From positions 1 through 15,777 of the forward strand of contig JABMRP010000254.1 in assembly GCA_013202535.1 (NCBI GenBank): 15,777 nt of DNA, in the 5' to 3' direction. The position numbers and the translations under genes were made by a program. This DNA comes from Planctomycetota bacterium. GTDB taxonomy: Bacteria > Planctomycetota > Planctomycetia > Pirellulales > Thermoguttaceae. How positions within the stretch are numbered: position 1 is the first letter of the stretch; every line of letters starts with the position of its first letter. Below the pieces are notes generated by a model. That model was given only the letters and a program-made list of their open reading frames with translations, had not been told where the DNA came from and made no database searches. Positions 6,363-15,293 of the stretch are shown here, piece after piece.

Positions 6363-8210
6363 ATGGCGAAGAAGAGAGGCGGCAAGAGCGGCCCTGCTCA
6401 TTCCCGCATAAACGCTCCCCAGCAGGAGAAGGCGGTCGATCCGTCTTGGGGCGGCCCGATTCTCGCGAGCCTCCGATTCCTCGGATCGCTGAAGCTGGCT
6501 TTGGTCTTGATGGCCGTCTCGATTGTCGTGTTGGCAAGGGCAACGTTCCTGGAGTCCGAAAGAGACTTGGACTATGCGCTATGGTTCATCTACCATAGCT
6601 GGTGGTTCATCACACTGGTGTCTCTGTTGGCCGGAAACGTCGTCGTGGCCATGCTGTTGAAGCTTCCCTGGAAGCGGCGCCACATCGGGTTCCTGGTTGC
6701 CCACGCCGGGCTGCTGGTCTTGATGGCCGGCTCGTTTCAAACGTTCGTGGCGGGGATCGACGGCCATGTCCAGGTCGTTGAAGGGGGGCCGCCCGCCGAA
6801 TCCCTCATCCTTAGAGACCGCTCGCAACTCACGACGTCCTGGCGCGAAGGGGACGCAACGGTCGCTGTGGATTTTTCGTTCGCGCCCGGCCCGGCCGATT
6901 GGCCCGGCGGCCGGACAAAGGACTTGGGCGAGTCGGATGAAATTCGCGTCAAGGTTCTCGGGCTTTACCGCCATGCCTACGGTACGGCCGGTTGGGGTGA
7001 AGATCCGTCGGGTGTTTCCTCGCCGGTCATTCATTTCGCACTGGTCGGAGCCGACGGCCGGCAGGTGACCGAGAAATGGCTCGTGGGGCGCAAGACGATC
7101 GGCACCACGATGACGGTTGGCCCGACCAACGTCACGTTGAGCGAAGTGCCGGTACGCTCGATGCTGGCCGACTTGCTCGACCCGCCAACCGACAAGTTGG
7201 GGGCCAAAGGGCTGCTCTCGATTCACTACAAAGGCCAGGTCAAGCAGATCCCGGTCGATGAGAACGTCGGCAAGACGGTCTCGATCGGCGACGACGGGAC
7301 GAAAGTGGAGATCGTCCGGTATCTTGCCCAACCGACGTCGGAGCCCGACGGCACGTTCAACTCCGCGGGGGACGAGCCACACAACCCGATGTTGGACCTG
7401 TGGGTCCATCTCCCCAACGTCAAGGAGCCGTTGCGGCAACTTAGCCTGGCGAAGACGCCGCTGATGGATTTCAGCGGGTCGCGGGGAATCGAGTGTCCGG
7501 TCAAGTTCTTCTATCACCACCCGGCCGTTGCCGTTCGACAGGCAGTGGAGTTTCTTCAGGCGCCGGACGGGAAGTTGTTCTGCCGGGTGGGCACGGGCAA
7601 GCGGTACGAGTCGCGGGGCGAAGTTGGCGAGGGAGACACGATCAAGACCTCCAGCGGTTACCAGGTCCACCTTCTCCGGCACGTACGGCACGCCCGGCGG
7701 GAGACGAAGTTCACGCCGGTCAAGAAAAAGCCCGGGCAATCCGCCGCACCGGAGGCCGCTGCCCATTTCGAGGTTTCCGTCGCGGGAGAAACGCAAGAGA
7801 TCTGGCTGCAGCGCAACAACCGGCAGTTTGGGGCGTACACGATGCAAACGCCGAAAGGCCCGATGCGCATCGACTTTGACTACGCCCAGTGTCCGCTCGG
7901 TTTCTCGCTGAAACTGATCGACTTCGAGCGCGGTATGAACCCGGGTGGCATGGGCGACGCCACGTATTCCAGTGTCGTCGAAATCGAGGACAAATCGGGG
8001 CTCACGCAGCAGCACAAGATCGCGATGAACGAGCCCGCGGAATACGGTAAGTTCACGTTGTACCAGTCGGGCTTCGACAATGCGGGCGACGGCAGGGAGG
8101 TGTCCCGTCTGCGCGTGGCTTACGATCCGGGAAGGCTGCTGAAGTACGCGGGCTGCGTGATGATTTGCCTGGGGACCTTCATGGTATTCTACTTGCGAGG
8201 TCTCTTTTGA
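6363..8210 (+). CDS. resB: Cytochrome c biogenesis protein ResB (Ccs1)
   Basis: A protein of 615 residues from ATG 6363 (MAKKRGG). It is one half of the System II cytochrome c synthase, which delivers heme to apocytochromes outside the cytoplasmic membrane together with CcsA. The family signature SLKLALVLM opens membrane segment 1 (43-60). Segment 2 is at 80-99. Segment 3 (107-130) carries HIGFLVAHAGLLVLMAG with His107 and His114; ResB proteins have a conserved His here. A long extracytoplasmic domain (about 131-588) is followed by a C-terminal membrane segment (about 590-612), the usual ResB topology. The in-frame extension back to 6138 is rejected because it reads through the hairpin-rich leader. 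The stop codon overlaps the start of ccsA by one base (TGATG), so the two are translationally coupled. Position between the cytochrome genes suggests maturation dedicated to this locus. Confidence 0.88.
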   Translation: MAKKRGGKSGPAHSRINAPQQEKAVDPSWGGPILASLRFLGSLKLALVLMAVSIVVLARATFLESERDLDYALWFIYHSWWFITLVSLLAGNVVVAMLLKLPWKRRHIGFLVAHAGLLVLMAGSFQTFVAGIDGHVQVVEGGPPAESLILRDRSQLTTSWREGDATVAVDFSFAPGPADWPGGRTKDLGESDEIRVKVLGLYRHAYGTAGWGEDPSGVSSPVIHFALVGADGRQVTEKWLVGRKTIGTTMTVGPTNVTLSEVPVRSMLADLLDPPTDKLGAKGLLSIHYKGQVKQIPVDENVGKTVSIGDDGTKVEIVRYLAQPTSEPDGTFNSAGDEPHNPMLDLWVHLPNVKEPLRQLSLAKTPLMDFSGSRGIECPVKFFYHHPAVAVRQAVEFLQAPDGKLFCRVGTGKRYESRGEVGEGDTIKTSSGYQVHLLRHVRHARRETKFTPVKKKPGQSAAPEAAAHFEVSVAGETQEIWLQRNNRQFGAYTMQTPKGPMRIDFDYAQCPLGFSLKLIDFERGMNPGGMGDATYSSVVEIEDKSGLTQQHKIAMNEPAEYGKFTLYQSGFDNAGDGREVSRLRVAYDPGRLLKYAGCVMICLGTFMVFYLRGLF

Positions 8211-10012
8211 TGTACCGTTCGATGGCCACTTTGATCGTGTTGCTCGCGACGGCCCTGCCTGCGCCGGCTGCCGGCGAGACCTTTCAGACCGACGCCTGGC
8301 GATACCTTCCGGTCCTGGGCGGCGGCAGGCACAAGCCGCTTGATACGCTGGCCCGGGATTCGGTATGGGCGATTACCGGTCAGACCAGCGTCGCGGATCC
8401 CGAGAGCGGCCAGACGGTGGAGCCGACGGCACTCTATCTGGAAATGGTGTTGCAGCGACAGGACTGGGGACCGGCCGCGGATCCGCACGTGGCCGGCGGG
8501 CTGAGTGAGTTGGCTGCCTATTTCGCTTCCCACGAGCCCGACAAATGGGACGAAGCACCCCTGCTGCCGGTAACCAACGCCCAGTTGCGCAAGGCGCTGG
8601 CGATGGACGACGGCCAGAAACGTATTTCGCCGGTGGAACTCTGCAAGGCCAAGATCGAAGATCCCGAGAGCTCCAAGAGAGCGCCGTTTCTAATCTGGGT
8701 TCAAAGCGTCCGACCCGACGAGAGCGGCAAGTTTGGCAAATTCCAGAAAGCGGCCCGGGAACTGAGCGAGAGGCTCTGGTCCTACCATATTCTCCGCACG
8801 GCGCAGGGGCTTCGGATGATGCCCATCCGGGGCGACAAGACGGGGCGCTGGTACTCGGCGGCCGCTCTCACCCGATTGGACTTCGACGACAAGTCCGACC
8901 CGAGCGGTGAGATGCGAATGGTGCAATTGCATCTGCGCGACGCGAAGGCCGCCTACCTGGCCGATTCTCCCGAGTCCTTCAACGAGGCCTCCGACGCCCT
9001 GCTCGCCACGCTGCGAGAACTGGGGCCCAAGCTGGTGGATGAGTCCAAGGATTACCCAACACCGGGGATCATCCGGCTGGAAGTCGGCTACAACACCTGG
9101 CGGCCGTTCCGCGTCGCCTGGATATTCACGTTGATCGCGGCGGTGGGCTTGGCGATTGGCAGCACGAACACCCGATGGAAGGCCGTGTCCGTTGCCGGGC
9201 TGGTTGCCCTGGCCGTGGGCCTGGGGGCGATCCTCATCGGCCTGGTGATCCGCTGGGTGCTCAAGGGGACCCCGCCGGTAACGAATCTCTACGAATCCGT
9301 GGTTTTCACGGCCTTGGGCACCGCGGCGTTCGGTCTGGTGTTCGGGCTCTGGTCGCGGAGACACGGAATCCTCGCGGCCGCGGCCGTGGTGACGACGATC
9401 ATTCTGCTGCTGGCCGACTTCTGCCCGTCGGTGCTCGACCCCGCGCTGCGCCCGCTGCCGCCCGTGTTGCGCAGCCCCGAGTTCCTGGTCATTCACGTAA
9501 TGACGATTATGCTCGGCTACGCCGCGCTTGCCCTGGCCGTGGGCATCGGCAACGTCACGCTCGGCACCTACCTGCTCGGCCTCCATCAGGAAGAGACGAT
9601 CAAGGTCCAGTGCCGGTTCACCTACGAGTCGCTCAAGGCCGGTGTGCTGTTGCTGCTGGTGGGCACGATTCTTGGCGGAATCTGGGCCGACTTTTCCTGG
9701 GGGCGATTCTGGGGCTGGGACAAGAAAGAAGTCTGGGCCCTGATCACGCTGCTGGCTTACTTGATTATTCTGCACGCCCGACACACCAACTGGCTGGGCA
9801 ACCGCGGTATGACGGCCGGGGCCGTGCTCTGCTTCACGTTCGTGCTGATGGCCTGGTACGGCGTGAATTTCCTCCACGGCGGGTTGCATAACTACGGCCT
9901 CAGTGGCGAGGAAGGACCCCTCTGGGTGGGCAGCGCATGCCTCCTGCAACTGGCCTTTGTCGGCGCCGCGATCATCGTCTCGTACAACCGGCCAACGGCG
10001 AAATTCGATTGA
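8210..10012 (+). CDS. ccsA: Cytochrome c biogenesis protein CcsA/ResC
   Basis: A protein of 600 residues from ATG 8210, overlapping the resB stop by one base; ATG 8222 is an alternative. It is the heme-handling partner of ResB in System II cytochrome c maturation. The C-terminal half has about nine membrane segments and the family's tryptophan-rich WWD signature, WGRFWGWDKKEVWA (497-510). Flanking it are the candidate heme-ligand histidines His429 (VIHVMTIMLGY) and His522 (ILHARHT). NLYESVVF precedes them and NFLHGGLHNYG follows, both typical of CcsA. The N-terminal half (about 1-300) starts with a hydrophobic signal or anchor (MATLIVLLATALPAPAAG) and is an extracytoplasmic region absent from short CcsA proteins. 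Long CcsA forms of this kind are known. An earlier start at 8165 would lie inside resB and is unlikely. Confidence 0.9.
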   Translation: MYRSMATLIVLLATALPAPAAGETFQTDAWRYLPVLGGGRHKPLDTLARDSVWAITGQTSVADPESGQTVEPTALYLEMVLQRQDWGPAADPHVAGGLSELAAYFASHEPDKWDEAPLLPVTNAQLRKALAMDDGQKRISPVELCKAKIEDPESSKRAPFLIWVQSVRPDESGKFGKFQKAARELSERLWSYHILRTAQGLRMMPIRGDKTGRWYSAAALTRLDFDDKSDPSGEMRMVQLHLRDAKAAYLADSPESFNEASDALLATLRELGPKLVDESKDYPTPGIIRLEVGYNTWRPFRVAWIFTLIAAVGLAIGSTNTRWKAVSVAGLVALAVGLGAILIGLVIRWVLKGTPPVTNLYESVVFTALGTAAFGLVFGLWSRRHGILAAAAVVTTIILLLADFCPSVLDPALRPLPPVLRSPEFLVIHVMTIMLGYAALALAVGIGNVTLGTYLLGLHQEETIKVQCRFTYESLKAGVLLLLVGTILGGIWADFSWGRFWGWDKKEVWALITLLAYLIILHARHTNWLGNRGMTAGAVLCFTFVLMAWYGVNFLHGGLHNYGLSGEEGPLWVGSACLLQLAFVGAAIIVSYNRPTAKFD

Positions 10013-10320
10013 AGAAGCCGCGCGCCTTCAGACTCCTTCCCACGGCGTCACTTCCCGCCGATAGCCGATTTCCCGGGTGCCGAATCCATGATACTGCGGG
10101 ATTCTTCGCGGAAAATCCGCCTCCACTCCGCGTAACCCGGATGATTCCCTGAAGAATTTCACCTTGCCTGGCCAGGCGAAATACTGTAATAGAACCGCAG
10201 AGAAAGTGTGCGCGCGCATCGCGGCAGGGATGCTGATGTTTCCTCCGGGAAGTGCCACGTCCCCCTCGATCCAGCGGGACGGGCGGGATTCTTGGCGGCC
10301 GGCAGCCGACTCGGCACAAC
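10013..10320. other. Intergenic region before the 20-heme cytochrome gene
   Basis: This gap of 308 bases has no clear gene. It holds a hairpin GCGGA-AAA-TCCGC (10108-10120), a palindrome overlapping a possible promoter (10164-10190), and two copies of a 16-base sequence GCGGGATTCTT(C/G)GCGG (10096-10111 and 10283-10298). The cytochrome frame is open back to a GTG at 10252, but that stretch lacks signal-peptide character. Confidence 0.5.
10164..10190 (+). promoter_or_regulatory. Possible promoter with palindromic operator
   Basis: TTGCCT (10164-10169) and TGTAAT (10185-10190) resemble -35 and -10 boxes with a short 15-base spacer. A perfect 12-base palindrome, GCCTGGCCAGGC (10166-10177), covers the -35. 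The leader to the chosen start would be about 125 bases. Evidence is weak because the spacer is short. Confidence 0.35.
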
Positions 10321-12294
10321 ATGGAGGTTTCGTCGGTGGATGTCTTGCGACGCGTCGAGGACGCAACCGGTATTCCTTGCCTCGGGCTGGCTCTGGTGGC
10401 CATGCTCCTGCCGGGGATGACGGCATGCAATTCTCAACAGATCCCGACGCGGCGTTCCGAGACAAACGCCACCCCAGGCTGGCCCAAAGGGCACGAACCC
10501 TGGCAGGAAAGCTCGACCGTAGTCGTAGCGGCCAGTTGGCATGACACTCCGGAGCCTCAGCATCCGCCGATCCGCGTGCCCCTCCCGATCATCCCCGGTG
10601 CCGACACGGTCCAGCAGGACGCGTTCTGCGCGTCCTGTCACGAGACCTTCGCGCAAGCATTTGCCGCCAACGCGCACCACGGCGTGGCGTGCGAGAGTTG
10701 CCACGGCGGCAGCCGTTTGCACACGGAGTCCCGAGGGGCAACGCCGAACACGATTCTCAGCTTCCGGACTCCCGAAATCGGGACCACCACGGGCAAACTG
10801 ATCAGCCCGGCCGAGCGGTCCGAGATCTGCCTGCAGTGCCACGATGACAACGGCGTGCGGCCGGGCGCGCCTTGCGTGACGGCGTGGCGAACCTCAGCGC
10901 ACGCCCGCCAGGGTGTCGCCTGCACGGACTGCCACCGAGCCCACTATCTCGTTCCACCGGGCACTCCCCCGGTGGATACCACGGTCCGGGCCGATCCGCC
11001 TTACAACACACATCCGGTCCAGTTGGTTCAGCACCAGAGCGCCGTCGACATTCAGGAACCTCCTGGAAAGCAACACAACTTGGCGGCTTTTTCGCCGGAC
11101 GTCTGCTACCGCTGCCATGCGGAGATGGTGAACCTGGAGCGCGTTGCCCATCCCCATCAGATCGGCGTTCCCTTCACGTTCGCCTGTACCTCCTGTCACG
11201 ACCCTCCCCCGCGCGGAGCCCCGCGCAACGTGGAGCAGCATCCTCAGCAGTTCGATTGCACGACCTGTCACGATCCGCACGGCAACGTGAAACGGGAGAC
11301 CAAGAAAGAACTCTGCCTGACGTGCCACGACGGGTCCCACATGAACCAGTGGCATGCGTCGCCTCACGAACTGGCGGAGCTTGCCTGTACGGACTGCCAC
11401 GATCCGCATCCCCAGAACGGGCCGCCGATGGCCGTCGATCAACCGGAGACTTGCTTCCGGTGCCACTCCGAGATGCGCGATTTGCAGCGGGTTGCCCATG
11501 CCCATCAGATCCTCGGACCCAACGATTTCAACTGCACAACGTGTCACGATCCGCACGACCGCGTCCGCATGAACACGCGAAGGGAACTGTGCCTGGAATG
11601 TCACGACGGCGCGCCCACGATGGCGTGGCATTCGTCGACGCATAGCCGCGAAGGCGTGGCCTGCGCCGACTGTCACAATCCGCACCCGCGCTCCGACGTG
11701 CGGCAAGTGGTCGGCATCTCGCACACGTCGGTCCAGCGCCCCCGGCGGCTGCCGATGGCCGTCGACGAGCCGCGGGCGTGCTACAAGTGCCACCCGAAAG
11801 TTTTCGGCGAGACCTCCCTGCCCTCACACCATCCGATCGCCGAGGGCAAGATGGTTTGCTCCGACTGCCACGACGGGCACGGCCAGGCCCGCGGCAACCT
11901 CAAAGAGGCCACCGTCAACGAACTCTGCTACGAGTGCCACGCGGAAAAGGAGGGCCCGTTCGCCTACGAGCACGCGCCGGTGACGGAGAACTGCGGGACG
12001 TGCCACAACCCACACGGCACGGTGACCAACAACCTGCTGCACCAGCCGACGACGTTCCTCTGCCTGCGATGCCACAGCGGCCACTCGACGCACGGACGCT
12101 CCGAACAGTGTTTCCGATGTCACTTTGTCGCACCCGACACGACCAACGTCGGTGGCGGACCGCTCGATCCGATGATTCCCACGACACCGGCAATGCGGCA
12201 GGCATTGTTTACCGATTGCACGCAGTGTCACGCCCAAGTTCACGGCTCGGATCAACCGTCGGGATTCGCCTGTTTTGGCCAACTCCAACGATAG
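10321..12294 (+). CDS. 20-heme MtrA/DmsE-family cytochrome, likely lipoprotein
   Basis: A protein of 657 residues from ATG 10321. A hydrophobic stretch ends in a lipobox-like MTAC, giving a probable lipidated Cys36. Twenty CxxCH motifs start at residues 103, 124, 170, 201, 262, 289, 313, 332, 356, 378, 405, 424, 448, 487, 513, 536, 558, 581, 597 and 633. The region from about 260 is built of repeated four- to five-heme units: C(Y/F)xCH, then CxxCHDPH, then ELCxxCH, then CxxCH-x-PH. Phrases such as NELCYECHAEKEGPF, EHAPV-x-ENCGTCHNPHG and the terminal CTQCHAQVHGS are typical of MtrA/DmsE proteins. Those usually carry about ten hemes in some 300 residues, so this one is about double. MtrA inserts in the MtrB barrel and passes electrons across the outer membrane; the MtrB-like gene follows here by 60 bases. 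ATG 10399 is an alternative start but would leave a very short signal. Confidence 0.92.
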   Translation: MEVSSVDVLRRVEDATGIPCLGLALVAMLLPGMTACNSQQIPTRRSETNATPGWPKGHEPWQESSTVVVAASWHDTPEPQHPPIRVPLPIIPGADTVQQDAFCASCHETFAQAFAANAHHGVACESCHGGSRLHTESRGATPNTILSFRTPEIGTTTGKLISPAERSEICLQCHDDNGVRPGAPCVTAWRTSAHARQGVACTDCHRAHYLVPPGTPPVDTTVRADPPYNTHPVQLVQHQSAVDIQEPPGKQHNLAAFSPDVCYRCHAEMVNLERVAHPHQIGVPFTFACTSCHDPPPRGAPRNVEQHPQQFDCTTCHDPHGNVKRETKKELCLTCHDGSHMNQWHASPHELAELACTDCHDPHPQNGPPMAVDQPETCFRCHSEMRDLQRVAHAHQILGPNDFNCTTCHDPHDRVRMNTRRELCLECHDGAPTMAWHSSTHSREGVACADCHNPHPRSDVRQVVGISHTSVQRPRRLPMAVDEPRACYKCHPKVFGETSLPSHHPIAEGKMVCSDCHDGHGQARGNLKEATVNELCYECHAEKEGPFAYEHAPVTENCGTCHNPHGTVTNNLLHQPTTFLCLRCHSGHSTHGRSEQCFRCHFVAPDTTNVGGGPLDPMIPTTPAMRQALFTDCTQCHAQVHGSDQPSGFACFGQLQR

Positions 12295-12354
12295 GCTTGG
12301 GAGACGTCCCGAGCCGGCAACCGATCAGCAAACCAGCCCAGAGAGGAAGCATGC

Positions 12355-14649
12355 ATGGCACCGAAGGTCGGTCATACCGCCCTGGTGGCTTTGTTTCTTG
12401 CGTTGGCTTGCTCCCCGCGCGCCGATGGCTGGGAGGAGTTCGCATCGCCCCGCGTCCCCGTGGCAACGCAGGGTCCTGTTTTCTCTGCCGGGTACCAGGA
12501 GCCCGTCGGAGGTCCGCGGGGCGAAGGACCGCTGGAGTTGCTTCCGTGGCAACCGGCGGCCCCCGATGCCGGCCCTCGCATTGAGGGGCACTCGAACCTC
12601 CATTTTCCCACCCACCCGTTCCAAGCGGAATCCTCTCGCGGCACCGCGAACTTCGCTCTGCCGGTCTCGCCCGTCCTGCCCACAAACCGGGCACCATCCC
12701 CTGCCGACGATTATGCGATGTTCGCCCGCGGTCAGTCGTCGAATCGGCCGGACACGGCGTTTCGGTTCGGCTGGTGGAGCGTTTTGTTCAAGGGAGACCC
12801 GACCAAGGTTGGAGAGTATCAGGGCCTTGATCCGGCGCCCTTTTTTGACCTGGACCTGCTGCAATCAGACGGTTGCCGCACGATCGATCTGTTCGCCACC
12901 GGATTGGATGACGAAGCTGCCCAGGTCGGGCTCGACTATTTTAGTCCGCGATTTGAAGCGGAACTTGCTTTCGACCGTTATCCGCACCGGCTAGACCACG
13001 ACCCGCTCTTGAACATGGGCGATCTGCAAAGCGGTGAGGAGATCGTCCGCGAGGATCTCAACGTCGGGGAAGATTACGCCATTCGCGTGGACGAGTTGAA
13101 GACGTCGTTCAAGGGCAAACTGGGCGAACACGTCAAGGTGCGGTTGAACTTTCGCGTCATGCGCAAGCAGGGCGACCGCCAGGCCAATGCCGTGCGGCAT
13201 TGCTCGGGCGGGGTTCCCCAAGCCCCCGGCCCGCTTCCCAACAACACCTGCCACCTGCTCAGCCAGCGACAGCGGATCGATTGGGTGACCGCCAAGTTCG
13301 AGCCGGTGATCGAAGCCAAACTCGGCCCGGTCGTCGCCGAGTATTCGCGGCCGATGCGGATCTTCGACCAGAACGATCAGGTGGTCACGCGGGAGTTCGG
13401 CCTCCACTTCCCGTCCGATCAGCCCTACGCCGTGGTCCCGGAAAACTTCACCCAGGTCGACCGGCTCAAGCTGGGCGTCAACCTGCCGGCCGACACCCGT
13501 TTCTACGCCCGGCTACAAACGGGCGACACGCACAACCGGACTCGCGATGCCCACCGCAAGTTCCACGGATACGATCTGCGGTTGACCAACCGATCTTGGG
13601 ACGGGGTGAGCTTGACCGGCTATGCGACCTGGAACGAGCAGCGGAACCAGTTTCCCTCGCCGCTGCTGGCCGAGGAACAGGCCGCGCTGGCCGTGCTCAC
13701 GTCGATCGTTCCGCCCTATGGAATCCGGCATCCGATCGACTACTCCCGCCGCACGGTAGGGGCGGAAGCCGCTTGGCGCCCCTTCCGCCAACGCGCCAAG
13801 CATCCGGGGCTCGGGTTCACCCTGGGATGCGAACAGGGGGTGCTCCAGAGGGACTACGCCGCGTACGTGATTCAGGATCTCGACAACCCGCCCGGTTTGG
13901 TACTCGACCAGGAGCGCACCACCTATGCGGAGTTCCATTTCGGCTCCTCGCTACGATGGTCGTCGAACCTGGAAACGTTCGTGCGCTACCGGTTGCGGTC
14001 GACCCAAGACCCGCTGTTCGCCGTGAACGGCTACTATGGATACACCAACACGAATCTACCGGAGTTGGAGAGTTTGGCGGAAGTCGGCGGCACGTGGACG
14101 CTCAGCACGTGTTTTCTGGCTACGGCCTCGGTCGGTTTCCAGAACCGGGAGCACCACTCGGAGATCGCCGATTTCGAGGAAGACAACTACCCGATGACCT
14201 TTACCCTGTGGTACGCGCCGACGACCGATTGGTCGCTATCGGCCGGCTACGGGTACTACTCCAACTGGATCGACCAGGACATCACCCTCCCGAGCGACAC
14301 GCCGGACGTGTCGGTGGGAGACACCCGGCGCTTCAGCTACGGCGGCCAGGGCCGCGTGCTCAGCGCCGGCGCCAGCTACGCATGGACCCGGCAGTTGACG
14401 TTCTCCGCGGGCGCGCAGTTCGTTTGGGCCCGCGATGCGATCGACTCGTCGGAGCCCTGGCCCGACCTTCCGCAGTATTCCGACGTGATCGTCAACCGCA
14501 TTCGCATCACCGGCGGCTTCGACTGGTCGCCGCGCGATCGCATATCCGCCTACCTCCGCTACGTCTACGAGGACTACGAAGACCTGTCCGTGGCCTTCAA
14601 CAGCGGCACGGCCCACATGTTCCTGACGGGTCTCAGTGCGGTTTACTAA
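12355..14649 (+). CDS. MtrB/PioB-like outer-membrane beta-barrel porin
   Basis: A protein of 764 residues. GAGAGGAAG (12341-12349) is a good Shine-Dalgarno sequence for ATG 12355; ATG 12351 is in another frame. A signal peptide (about 1-24, ending SPRADG) and a Pro-rich stretch precede a long run of alternating aromatic/polar segments typical of transmembrane beta strands, ending in an aromatic residue (SAVY). Phrases such as FGWWSV, TKVGEYQ, HRLDHDPL and the late IDYSRRTVGAEAAWRPF recall the MtrB/PioB barrel family, and its length is close to MtrB (about 700). Partner gene order supports this. MtrB forms a sheath around the MtrA heme wire. I see no N-terminal CxxC motif like that of Shewanella MtrB, but a Cys283-Cys299 pair could form a disulfide in a loop. 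The family call rests on style and context rather than on a diagnostic motif. Confidence 0.78.
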   Translation: MAPKVGHTALVALFLALACSPRADGWEEFASPRVPVATQGPVFSAGYQEPVGGPRGEGPLELLPWQPAAPDAGPRIEGHSNLHFPTHPFQAESSRGTANFALPVSPVLPTNRAPSPADDYAMFARGQSSNRPDTAFRFGWWSVLFKGDPTKVGEYQGLDPAPFFDLDLLQSDGCRTIDLFATGLDDEAAQVGLDYFSPRFEAELAFDRYPHRLDHDPLLNMGDLQSGEEIVREDLNVGEDYAIRVDELKTSFKGKLGEHVKVRLNFRVMRKQGDRQANAVRHCSGGVPQAPGPLPNNTCHLLSQRQRIDWVTAKFEPVIEAKLGPVVAEYSRPMRIFDQNDQVVTREFGLHFPSDQPYAVVPENFTQVDRLKLGVNLPADTRFYARLQTGDTHNRTRDAHRKFHGYDLRLTNRSWDGVSLTGYATWNEQRNQFPSPLLAEEQAALAVLTSIVPPYGIRHPIDYSRRTVGAEAAWRPFRQRAKHPGLGFTLGCEQGVLQRDYAAYVIQDLDNPPGLVLDQERTTYAEFHFGSSLRWSSNLETFVRYRLRSTQDPLFAVNGYYGYTNTNLPELESLAEVGGTWTLSTCFLATASVGFQNREHHSEIADFEEDNYPMTFTLWYAPTTDWSLSAGYGYYSNWIDQDITLPSDTPDVSVGDTRRFSYGGQGRVLSAGASYAWTRQLTFSAGAQFVWARDAIDSSEPWPDLPQYSDVIVNRIRITGGFDWSPRDRISAYLRYVYEDYEDLSVAFNSGTAHMFLTGLSAVY

Positions 14650-15293
14650 GCCACGGACCGGGCCCAGCGAATTTCGACTGAACGGAGTTTTCATAAAGGG
14701 CAACGTTTCTCGACGATTGGACACGTCCGGCAACAGAGAAGCGACACCGGTACTTCCCCGCACCAGATACGATGGCGAAGGTGGTAGGGGCGGCCTCTTT
14801 TGTCGAGCCCGAGCAGAAGGTTCCGCTCGTGTTTCCGCCGAGTGTCCCCCACAACATACGCTTCCGTCGGGTGAACCAAAATGATTTGAGAGCACGCCAG
14901 AAATTCCCCGTTTCTCGTTTTTCAGCGTTAAAGTGTTACGACCTTCGTCCCACTTCCCAACGTCTTCGACGGTGGAACCCCTGGAATCGAAGAACCAATG
15001 CCGATATACTTGCTGTTCCTTATCGTGGTTCTTCCGGGATTTGAGTGGCGGACTCGTGATGCGAGGGGGTGGCAGGGATCAGGCGGACGAAGGTTTCGGA
15101 GAGTTCCGGCGTGCGTTTTGAGAACAAAGGAGAGTTGTTGTCCTGTCGATTGGTGTCGTGGGCGTGAAGACCGAGCAGCCGATTGTCCAGCTTGGCATCA
15201 AAGGACGTGACAAGGGCGGCTGGTATCCAGTGAGTAAGGTGATTATATCTCGATAGGAAAGCATCCATTTCAACACATCGCAGGGAGATTACC
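14650..15293. other. 644-base gap without a convincing gene
   Basis: Several short open frames exist on both strands here (for example 14636-14884 on + and 15020-15340 on -). None has a recognisable domain, a good start context or coding-like composition. I see no clear terminator after the barrel gene and no intact mobile element. The sequence is less GC-rich than its surroundings near 14880-15060 and could be decayed coding or mobile DNA. GATTATAT near 15241-15248 is a possible -10 for the next gene. Confidence 0.5.

Noticed and set aside
6579..8015. 478-residue open frame on the - strand opposite resB
   Set aside because: Shadow of resB, with no start context or domain of its own.
8690..9949. 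419-residue open frame on the - strand opposite ccsA
   Set aside because: Shadow of ccsA; Gln/Arg/His-rich translation typical of antisense to membrane-protein codons.
10156..10190. Fourth copy of the PhoB-like box before the 20-heme gene
   Set aside because: One half-site (ATTTCAC at 10156-10162) is present at the right distance from a -10, but the second half-site and the GGCGG are missing.
10252..10320. In-frame extension of the 20-heme cytochrome from a GTG
   Set aside because: It adds a Pro/Arg-rich stretch before the signal sequence, which would not fit an exported lipoprotein.
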